The notes below the pieces were generated by a model. It was given only the letters and a program-made list of their open reading frames with translations, was not told where the DNA came from and did not search any database. Shown here one piece after another: positions 11,601 through 23,600 of a stretch of 64,000 bases of DNA; the stretch's first letter is position 1, and each line of letters starts with the position of its first letter. Source of the stretch: Nectonema munidae (taxonomy: Eukaryota; Nematomorpha; Nectonematoida; Nectonematidae); the NCBI GenBank assembly GCA_030549495.1, contig JAUIRK010000306.1, forward strand, positions 186,001 to 250,000, given 5' to 3'. A program made the translations under genes and the position numbers.

Positions 11601-14600
11601 TTTATTGATGACCGTTTTAGAGACGTTCCACTTAATACTTTTAGTTATTACAGGTTGCCTATCACTGATCCGAGATTATTGCGACGTGGAGGGTTTCGGA
11701 TTAGACATGCATTATGATAAAATACAGAAAACTTAAAAACTAATCACCCTATCTTGAATTAATTTAAATAACTTTTTTACAAACCTTCATTCGGTCAATA
11801 GAATAGAATGGGATTTATTTGAATAAAACATTAAATTGGGTATTACTACAATCAGAAAACAAGATAAAGGCAGTTTCAATCAAAAAAGGATCAAAACTAC
11901 TTGTGAGATATCCTTTTTTTCAAAATGGTTAGTATTTATTAAAAAGTTTCTAGATTATATTTGCTCTAATACTTTTGTAATTTTTCTTTAAAAAACACTC
12001 AGATTTTTGATAACAAAATCAATGACGGATTAGTGATAGTACCACCGGGTTACTGATTTCTCGATTAGTGGTTCTCAATATGTATATATAAAAAAGAAAT
12101 AATTTTTGGAAACCTTTTGGAACGGTTTGAAATGTGGTGATTAAGATAGGGGTAGCGCTTGTCAAGACTGGAGCTAATTCAGAAGCACAAGTGTCGCCAG
12201 CCAAAAAAGAAAGAGATGAAATGAGAGATAATAGAAGCTTTGTGGATAAGACAAGCTGCTGCGAAGAGATCTTGCCATCGCGTTCACCATCATTCAGGAA
12301 ATTGGACTGCTTGGCATTCACGCCAAAGTTGAAGAGATATATCAGTGAGACGAGAGTCGGTGCAAGTCCATTACAAATCACTTGGTAGTGGTCACGCTCA
12401 CCATCTATAAAAAGTTACTGAAACCTTTAAAAAATTTTATCCTTTACCCCTTTCAGGTCCAATGGAAAATCAGTGTCCCAATAAAAATCGTCTTCTTTAA
12501 ATTATATAAAAACTCATTGAATAAAATAAGCAGACTTTAAAACCTTCGGACCCAAAAATTGTAAACCATCAAATCATAAATATTATAATAAGTTTACTTT
12601 AGTAATTATTCGATCTAGATAAACGAGTCAAGAGCATAACTGTTGTGGAAAGGATAGTGCTGGGAAATAAAAATTGTTCAAGATAAAATTGGTGAACATA
12701 AAAATGAAAATAACTATAAAGCAGAATAAGTATTTGACTAAATGGATAATGAAATTTGAATAAGTAAATGACTAAATGGATATCGATTAGTTGACTTTGT
12801 GGCTGTTAACTAAATCTATAAGAAACTATATATTCCATTTTTACTCGTAAATTGTCTTTTTTCAGTTCTAATTTGTCTTTTTCCAATTCCAATTTGTATT
12901 TTTTTAGTTTTAATTTGCCTTTTTTAACTAAAATATCTTTTTAAATTCCAAACGCTCTTTCTAAAATACAAAACAAAATTGAAAAAAGACAAATTAGAAT
13001 TGAAAAAAGACAATTTCAAGAAGGCATACATGACTTATTGGAATGCTTTAAAGCTTTTTCTATCACGTCCATGGAAATTGAAAGCAATAGATTAGCAGTG
13101 GTGAGAAGAGCATTATAATATTCATTTATTTCTTATAATATTTAATTATAATATTTATTATTTCTGATGGGTAATTGCATTTAACAATAAACAAAAACAC
13201 AAACTAAATCATTGAATAACCATTGAACTAACAAAAAAATTAACTAAATAAACCAACTAACGAATAACTCTTACCAACTAAAGGAAATAGCTATGTAGTG
13301 TAGTAAAACACGAAAAAAGGCTTATTTTGTCAACAGTCAAAGAGATGATAAAAAAACATCAAAGTTTTATTACTAGTTGTTCTAAAACTAAAGAAATCAA
13401 AAATTTTATAGAGCCATTAAATAAGAGTTTTACAAAAAAGATTGTTACTTCTTTCTTAGAAGCTAATATTCCTCTACAAAAAGTGAGTTATCCTAACATT
13501 CAAAAATATTATTTATAGACATTGATCAAGCTCTTCCTTCAGTTTCAAGCAGTAGAGGTATTGTAAATGAGCTGGAGATAAAAAATTACCATTTAAAATG
13601 ATAATGTATTTTTGATTGCTGATTAAAGTGAAATTAATTCAACTTTTTAAATAATCGACTTTGAATCGTTTGAAGATCCTCAAAAAGCGTGGTTAGTGGA
13701 ATATTTTTATTTAAATGAAAATCTCAACTCCTCAAAATTAATAGAGATAATTGATGATACTCGTAAAGCACTTGAAGTTCAAAGAGAAAACTTTGTTTTG
13801 TTTATCACTGAGGCTGCAAGATATAATATTTCAGCTGGAAAAACTTTGAAATCTCTGTACTCAAACATGTTCTATATAACTTGATTTTCACATTTAATGC
13901 ATAACTGTGCAATGGAATTTAAAGGAGATATTAGAGAAGTTGATGATTGGAACAATTAAAAATATAACTACTAAAACACAATAAGGAATTAATTCAAGCA
14001 TGCGTTGGTTGAAAGCTACCTCTTATCACTCCAACCATTTAAGTAGAGTAAAAAAAGTTGTAGGTACTTTTGATAGTGATGAAGGAATTCATTCTAGTTA
14101 AAAGGACTAAAAAAAGTATTTCACTCCAACAAAAACTATTTTTCTACTTTGCATAGTCAACTTTTCAAAATTAGAGAGAAGTATTTGAAAATTTGCGATA
14201 AAGTTTACAATCTCAATCAACTCATTTTTCTATAAAAATGCTTAGAATTGGATATTTTGCAATGATTCGTGCGGCATAAAAGATTATCAGAGAGTGATAT
14301 TGTGAAAATTATGAATATGGAAAACTTAGAAACATCGCCGCCAGTATATTTTCAGTTACAGCAATGTCAATTAACATCATTGGCAGTTGAAAGTTCTTAT
14401 TCTATGTTGAAAATCTTCTATCCAATTGCACAAATAATTAGTAGATTTTGTAAACCTTTTAGGCGCCAACTTTCCACGTGTGGACCATGTTATTTTAAGC
14501 GTATTAAAAAATATATAAGCTCCTTTTTTCCAATTAAATTTGATAATTAGATATTTGACTGACAAGTTTATGTAAAATTTGCGCTGTAAAACTTGACAAC

Positions 14601-17600
14601 GTGTATATATTTTTTGGTTTAATATTTTATTGTTATTTGCCAACTTTAGAAGATAATCAAATTTTTAGAATTTAAGAAGAATTTTTATAACTTTAGAAGA
14701 TATTTAGAAGATCGATGCAATTTTTGCACCAAGGCAATTGATTGAAAAACACAAAAAAGTGGATAAGGACCTGTACGCTGTATTTGTCGACCTTGAGAAA
14801 GCTTTTGATTGCATTCCAAGAGAAGTGTGTGTCAGAGTACGAAGTAAAAGCAATAATGGAAATGTACAGCGATGCAAAAACGGTAGTGCAAGTTGAAGGA
14901 CAAATATCAGAGTGATTCAAAGTTGAAGTCAGTGTCCATCAGGGATCTGTACTTAGCCCGATACTTTTTGCAATTGTTATGGATGTACTTTTTGATGATG
15001 TTGAAAATGGTAAGAGAGTTTCTCTATGCAGATGATTTGGTGATTGCTGGAAGCAGTTGGGACGACGTTGGAAAAAGATATGTTAGTTGAAGAGAAGCAC
15101 TGAGTAGCAAAAGGTTGAAGATAAACCTTTCAAAAACGAAAGCAAATTTAAATTTCGATGTTTAGATGAAGTTATTAGTAATATCGATACATGTGCAAAA
15201 TGCGGGAAAAGAGTTATGAGAAATGCCATTCAGTGTAGTTTATGCAAGATGTGGGTCCATAAAAGATGTTCAGGTATGCGTGGTGCGCTTATAAAGGTTA
15301 AAAATTTTGTTTGTTGTAGTTGTAAAGAAGAGAAAATTGATGAAGAAAATGAAAATACGGTCATGTTTGGAGGAGACAAAATTAATGTTGTAAAAGAATT
15401 TTGGTACTTAGGAGACGTACTTAGCAGAGATGGAGATGTTGTAAAATCTGTGACATCACGGGATAAGACTCGCTTGGAAAAAATTCAACGACATATCTGT
15501 AGTATTTTGTAAGAAAGCGCTGTCTTTGAAGCTAAAAGGAAGACTGTACGTTCATGTGTGAGAAGTGTTATGAGTTATGGGTGTGAATGTTGGGCAATGA
15601 AAAAATCAGATATCAGGCGTATGCAATCAATGGAAATGAGAATGTTGCGAATGATTTGTGGAAAAACGCTCTTAGACAAAGTCCCAAATGCTGTTCTTAG
15701 GAAAATGACAGAAGTTGAAGACATAAATGGATATCTCGAAGAGCAAAGACTGCGTTGGCTGGGATGAACTCTCTCTCTCTCTTGAGAGAGTGGATGAACA
15801 AAGTTTGCTGAGGAGGGTGAGAGACGAACTTGTGACAGGAAAAGCGTAGAAAGGGCGCCCCAAGAAATCATGGGAAGAGGTGGTTAAAGCCGATATCAAC
15901 CTCTCAACAACAGTGCAAATTTTTTTCCCTCTTCCAAAGTGCATGCAAATTAAAGAAGAATTTGCATGAAGTCCTATCAAGTCAATGGAAATAGTTTTTT
16001 ACAAAGTGTAGTTTGTTAGAATAGACACACTTCTTCTTTGCTTTCAAAAAATGGTACCTTATTTTACTCTGTTTCTGGTTAGAACATAACAGAGACTTTC
16101 TGGCGCAGTCAGTAGGATCTTGCTCAAAACATTGTCAAGACTCAAGTCCATTGAAGTCATCGGATTGAACAAGATCAGTATCTCGCACCATGACAGAAAC
16201 CAAGGATCTACTCAAGCTCATGCAACAGCAGATGAATCAGCAAAGACAGCTTATGGAGAAGCTGATTGAGAACATGGCTGGAAAACCTATGATAGGTTCT
16301 TCTACGTTCGAAGTTCACGCCGTTCAACCATACTACTGAACTTTGGTCAGATTACTATTCTCGATTCACACCTTTCTGGGAGCTAGTTAAATTCCTGATG
16401 ATCGAAAGGCTCAAACTTTCCTGACTAACCAGTCTGCTATCGTCTACAAACTTTTGTCCTTGCTACCCAGCAGTCTCCTTCCAAAGACATCAATTATCTA
16501 TCCCTGGACGAGATAGTCAACTTCATGAAAGACCAATATGATCCAAAGCGATTCATTATCCGTGAATGTTTCCGCTACTGGAGCGATATGCAGCGCAAGT
16601 CTGGTAAAACAATCCAAGAACCGGCAGCTCGGATACGCCAAGACGCTGCCACCTGCGACTTTTCTTCAATAAAGGATCCCCAAGATGAAGCTCTACGTAC
16701 AAGGTTCATCTGCTCCGTCAACAACTAAGCCGTCCTGAAGGTCCTGTTCAAAGTCAAAGACGACAAGCTGGATTTCGCCCCCGCTATCTAAATAACCATG
16801 GAAACTGAAGATGCCGCAAAGGTCGCCAAGGAGAACCCCGAGGATATCAGATAAAAATGGAAACAAACATCTTGATCTAGAAGACAGATTGAAAACATGG
16901 AAAGGATACTGTGAAGAACTTTACAATAATGAAAATTCTTGGGAAATTTCTTCCAGTAACAATATTATCCAGGGTCCAGTAAGGCTAACAGCAGAGGAGA
17001 TAAAGGCAGCTATATTTAAGATGAAGCATGGTAAGTCGGCTGGCCCAAGTGGTGTACCTATTGAGGTGATTGAGATGTGTCAATTGGAAAACGAGGTAGC
17101 AAAGATTGGAAATGGAATGATGAATGGAGAAAAAATGCCAGAAAGTTGGAGAAAAAGCGTTTTAGTTCCGTTGTACAAGGGGAAAGGCGATGCAAAAGAG
17201 TGTAAGAATTAAAGAAGTCTGAAAATGCTGAAGCACGGTATGAAAGTTTTAGAAAGAGTGTTTGAAGGTAGGATCAGAGCGAAAGTTGAAATTGATGATC
17301 TGCAAATGGGGTTTACACCAGGAAAAGACACTATAAACGCAATTTTTATAATGAGGCAACTGATTGAGAAGTATTTGAGAGTTGGAAAAGAATTGTATAT
17401 AGCGTTTGCCGATCTTGAGAAGGCTTTTGATTCAGTTCCTAGGAATGTTATACGTTGGGCATTAAAAAAGAAGGGTATACCTGAGTTTGAATGCAGTAAT
17501 GGAAATGTATCGAGATTCAAGAACAGCAGTGCGTATCGAAGGTGAGCTTTCAGAGTGGTTTAAAATAAATGTTGGTGTTCATCAAGGGTCTGTAATAAGT

Positions 17601-20600
17601 CCTTTGTTGTTTATCATAGTGATGGATGCTCTGAGCTCGGAAATCCAGAAAAATAATCGTAAATTTTTGTATGCTGATGATTTGGTAGCTGTGGGTGATA
17701 GTTTGGATGAGTTGAATGTTAAGTATAACGAAAGGAAAAGAGCACTTGAAAGCAAAGGATTAAAAATAAATGTAACAAAGACCAAAGTGATGATCGTGAG
17801 TAATAAAACTAATGGTGTCAGGGAAGTAAGTAGTGTCGACCCCTGTTCATTATGTGGACTGAGGGTAATGAGAAACGCCATTTTATTTACGACTTGTAAT
17901 AAGTGGGTTCACAAAAGATGTTCCTCTATAAAGGGCTCTCTTTCTGCAGTGAGTAGCTTTGTTTGTAGAAAGTGCAAAAATGGAGACAGCGTAAGTACTC
18001 TTGTTGAAAAAGTCAAATTAGGAGATGATACGTTCGATGTTGTTGATGATTTATGTTATTTGGGCGATATGATCAATTGCAACAATGATGTTTCTAGTAG
18101 CGTAAGAGCGCGAATACGCCTAGGTTGGAAAAAGTTCAAGGAATTATGCGGCTTACTGTGTGGAGATTTTTTATCTAACGAACTAAAAGCAAGACTGTAT
18201 AAAGTTTGCGTTAGAAGTACGATTTGTTACGGTTCTGAATGCTGGGTGATGAAGAAGGCTGACACGAGAAGGCTATAAACAACTGAGATGAGAATGATGT
18301 GGACGCTGAAAGATAGGATTGCCAACGATGTGTTGAGAAAGAAAATTGGAATTGAGGATATAGAAGTGCATTTAGAAGAGAATAGATTACGTTGGTTTGG
18401 TTATGTCGAAAGGATGTCCGAAGGGAACGTTGTAAAGAAGATAGAAGATGAATTAATTAATGGAAAGATGAAGAGAGGAAGACCAAAGAAAGCATGGAAT
18501 GAAGAGATTCACCACGATATGGAAAAAAGAAAGCTTGGGCGAAGTGATGCTAAAGAAAGAAAGAATGAAATGGCGTAGTTGTTGCAGGAAACTGGTGATC
18601 CCGACCCTTTGGGAACAATAACCAGGCCTCGAAGGCAAAATGGATGATGATGATGATGATACAGCTAGATGTTAAATCCGATTGAAAATATATTCCTAAT
18701 TTTTGAAAGCAAAGTTAAGCAAAAATTGGGCCTTGAAAAAACTGATTCTTTAAAGACAATAATAATAAAAAAGGCAAAGAAAACGATTTTAAAAATTGTT
18801 ATTTTCACATGCTTCATAAAATATCTTTAGCCTTAACAGGTAAAAGATTTGATAATTATCAATAAATTTTATTGTTTTAATAAATTTTGTATTTTTATAT
18901 TTATTTTTTAGTGAAAATAATTTTTGATTAATAATTTAAAACAGTTAATATTTGTGGATTTTATTTTAATTTACACTAATTTTCTTTTATTAAAAATAAG
19001 CAAATTACTCAACAATTTTTTCATTAAAGCAGGCAACTTATATGGAATAAAATTAATTAAGATAATTTAATTTTTAAACAAAATTTATTTTCTAAAATTA
19101 TGTATAGTTAAAATAACCTATTTTTTCCGATAAAAACGCCTATAAAAGTTGAGAAAGTTTATTATACTCAGTTAAAAATTGTCTTTAAATTTAGTTTTTT
19201 AACTATAAAAATATAAAAGACTTTTGATTCCATTCTTGAAGATGATAAAAAGGAAGATCAGAGAACATTTAACTAATCCTCTATTTTGTGCAATCCCTAT
19301 TTTCATCAAACCTTATTTTAAAGTTTTGGTTATCTTTGTTATTTTTATTTAGTAAACTTTGTGTAAATACTTCATTTTATTATCTTAGCTACAAATATTT
19401 TTAGTAAAATTATTCTTATATGAGAAACTCAAGCAATCAGGGTTTAATTTTTTAAAACTTGTTATATAAAACAAAAAACTTAAAATTTTCATACAGACAA
19501 GTCTGAGTATATATCTAAATAAAGTTGTAAAATGGGTTAAAAGATGCTAAAATGTTCAAATTAATAGTCTAACACGTATGGAATTTCTACATAAAATCAA
19601 AATAATTAGCTATAAGTTACTTTCAGAAAGGTTACAAGTATTCGCGGATTTTCGTTATTCGCGGTTAGTCTTCGAACCCAACACCAACGAATACGGGGGT
19701 TGATCTGCTCTAAAATTTTGTCTTCACATGATGTGTATATAACATTGGCAGATTTAGACAGGATTCAATCGTTCATCCCCTATTTTTTGAGTATATCAAT
19801 GTATACCATTTTTTGTTTGGTTGCGTTCCTCTAGTGGAATATCGGTTCTTGGCCCTTTGTTAAAAAAAAGGTTGAGAACGACTGGTCTAAACGGTTAATA
19901 AATCTTTCAATATATAAAAAAATAAAAATTTTCTAAAAAGAAAAGAAATTTTTTAATATTTTTTACGATTATATTCTTTATTTATTTAAACTATATATAA
20001 TTTTATTATTTATTTTCTTTTTTATTTGAAGAAAGGAAGTCAAAAAAAGAAACAAAAACAGGAAATTTTATACAGAGGCTTAGTTTTATTACGATTTCTT
20101 TACTTTTGTATCCATTATTCACTAGAAACAACACATTTTAATTTGATAAAATTACTTTATTGTTTTTTCAACCATGTTAAAATCTAATTATTTACAGAAT
20201 GTTTTACTGTAAAATGAAATGATTAACTTCCAGAAATGTAAATACGGTTTTATCTTAAAGATAATAAAGTCAAAAGTTGAATTCTAAAAGCAAAAAATGT
20301 ACATAATAAAGTCAAAAAAGACAATTAACTAAACAACAAACAATGTTTTATATCTAAATAATTGTTGCAAACTTTGCTCCTCTTCATTCAGATATGTGAA
20401 AAATTAGATGTGTCGGCAGCATTCACAATTTTATTCACAAAATTTGTTCCTCAGTTCCATTACTTCACCGCTCTATGAAAACGAGTGCCGCAACTCGAGA
20501 GCTTAAAATGGATTTTTGACAGTCCAAACCCACACGCCCCTTAATAGGATCTATTGAAGTGAGAGTTGTTTGATGTGCACGTCATGAAAAGAAAATAAAT

Positions 20601-23600
20601 AGAATGTTTTTGTTTTTTAAAAATTCGTGATGTACTTGCCTTCTTTGTGCTCCGGATCGAGCAAAGATTTGGAGTGTTGGCGAAAACGCGTGGCTTTGAT
20701 GCACAACAAAAAGCAGAACAGCAGAGCAAAGAATGAAGAAAAGCCAACCAAGCAAGAAAACAAACCAACAAAAAAAGCTAAAGCAAATACTAATTAATTG
20801 AAATAAGGCTCCGATAAAAAAATCATATCTTGTCTTTTATCTTATTAATAATCTTCAATAAATTCCATTTGTCTATAAGCTGCAAATATTTACAAAATTT
20901 TAAAATAGTTTTCAAAATGTTCTTTAATGCGCATTTTTTAATATTTATATTTAATTTAATAAAGTAGTTAGTTAATTGAATAACTCTTTAACTAAACGGT
21001 CTACAATATTAAAAGTAGAGTAAGCAAACTAACTATCACATAAGTTAGCATGCTTTAAAGATCAGGTAAGTATATTTTAGTTTTTCAAAAGCGCTTCTTC
21101 TAAAACACGTTAATAGCTTTATTTTATAAAACTAAGGTAAAGGAAGTTCAAGTTATTAAGTCAACGAAGATCAATTTTTCATTAAAAGGTCAACTTTTTT
21201 AATAGTACATTTTTCGGATCTTTTCGGTTTCACTGCCGCAAAAACTATGAAACCAAAATACACTTTTCTAATGCAGTTTTTTATGCGCTTTCCGAAAATG
21301 TAATTATTTTTTTCGAGAAATGAAAAATAAAAAAGTTATGGTTATTTAAAGTTGTTTATTTCCTATGCATTTGTTAAGAACACAAAATCTTTAAAAAACA
21401 CATTTTTTCCAATGATTTTCACAAAAAAAAAGTTATGGCTATTTAGGTGTTTATTTCCTTTCAAAAAATCTTTAAAAAACAGCTTTAGAATTTTGAAATA
21501 TTTTCTAGTACCACCTTGAATAAGTCTTGTCCCTCACGCCGCGACGCCAAATAAATTCACATAGGTAACCATCTATCATTTCACGCTTAGTTCCACAGTG
21601 CCTTTTGTTAGGGAGTTTCAGCAAATTCCAGGTGCTTTCAATTTTTTGTGTGTGAGCTCCAGTGATAGGATCTACAAAGTTTTCACTGTGATTTTATTCA
21701 TGGCAAAGTAGATCCTTCTAGCCACGTTTTTTTGCGTAGGTTTACTTCTTCCCGTCAACAACCCTTGTGGCATCTCCAGGAAGACCTCTTATAATCTATG
21801 GTCATTGGATGGTGTTTCTGGCACAATTTCTCTTTCGGTATTATTCCGTGGTTCTGCAGAAAGTTGACAGTTTCATTGGATTGTAGGTGTTCCCAAAACC
21901 ACTTTAGACTATATTCGTCGCTAGCCATATTATCTGAGGAAAAAATCTAAATTAAGTTTCTTAACAAATGCATAGGAAATAAATAACTTTAAATAGTCAT
22001 AACTTTTTTATTTTTCATTTCTCGAAAAAAATATTTACATTTTCGGAAAGAGCATAAAAAACGAGCCCATTTTTGTATTAATAGAGATTATGGAAAAAGT
22101 TTAAGAAGTTAACAAAGCAAGAGCATATTTTCACCTTTTTTGAAAAGGCTCTTATATGTTAAAAAGAGTTCACAAACCAACGTAAAATTTGATTATTTCA
22201 TTTTTATAATCATAAAACTTGTATTTGCTTTTAAATGATGGCACCAAGTATGACAATTTAACTAGTAAACTACAAAAATGACTCTTTAATGTGTTTGCTT
22301 TGGAGTTGGGATTGGATATTTTTCTTGCGACTCCGTAAATCTGCATACATTATCATAAAATTAAAATAATAATTAGAAAAAAAGATTATACAAATAATTT
22401 TAGGCCAAATTTTTTTAAAGAAAAGGTCATCTCTTTTGACTGTTGGGTCAATTTTTGAAGGATTTAGAAGTCAACTTTAGTTTTTCCAATTATTAGCTAT
22501 AAAAACGAAATCAAGAAAAAATATACTTTAAATCTGGCAATTACTTCACAAAAAGTCAAATTAGTGCGTTAAAATTCGAGAGTCAAAATGAAATTGAGGG
22601 TGAAATAATTCGATTAGTTTGGTTCTAAAGGTAAGCACGTTTATAGGCCTAATGACAATAAAATTAATCTGGTTGTAGTATAATTCGAACCTTCAAGCAT
22701 CCACCTTTTACATTTTTAAATCTTCTCTCCACTTACTTCATCACTCGAGGCTAATTGCAAAAACCTTGCTGTTAACTTCAAATACACAAATCGTGTTAAT
22801 ATGTAGTACCCACATTTTCTGTTTATTCACCCTGTCGTCCTGTTCTTTGTTACGTGTTTTCTCACTCCTGATGTTAGTAGGATATTTCACTTCTTTCTTT
22901 TGCACTTTTATACCAACTACATTTCAGGATGTAAAGAGTTTATTTTGTATTACTTTTATCACGACACTAGTTTAGGTTGAAAAAATTCTTACTGTATTTT
23001 CACACAAAATATAAAAGAATATTATTGGAATAATACAATTGTTGTGCAACCATATTTAAAGAAAACACTATTATATTCATTGGAATACGTGAGTTATAAT
23101 AATTGGAGAATACATTCACTAGTTATAGCCCAATAGGTTAGCGATTATTAGCCTGTATACTTGGTTAGTGTGTTATAACCGGGCATTTAATTAAGAGAAA
23201 TCTTTTAAGAGATAGCTGAAGTATTAAATAAACGTTGCGAAGTCGAATGGAAAATATCGGACTCAGACTCAAGCTACTTTCAAAAATCGGAATCTTACTT
23301 CAAATACTTTGAAATTGTAAATATTTTAGGCTTAAAAACCCGATTTAAACTCCTAGATTTATGCCGAATCCGACTCTTATCCTTTTTTTAAATCCTCAGA
23401 ATCCGACTCAGCACACCTGTATAAAGGTAAAGGTACCATAGGGGTTTTCATCGAGAAGGCACAATTGCGCGGCTTGTATCGAACTATGAGGAAAGCAGGC
23501 TTGATGCGGAATCGAACCCAAGAGCTTGAATTATCGAATCCAGCATCTAACCAACCCTACTCACGCCCATATTTTCTTTTTTGTATAGAATCAATTAACT

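Noticed and set aside
22766..22975. 69-aa hydrophobic open frame in a TMEM19 intron
   Set aside because: It is on the strand opposite TMEM19, has no splice partner, and does not match the missing N-terminal segment.
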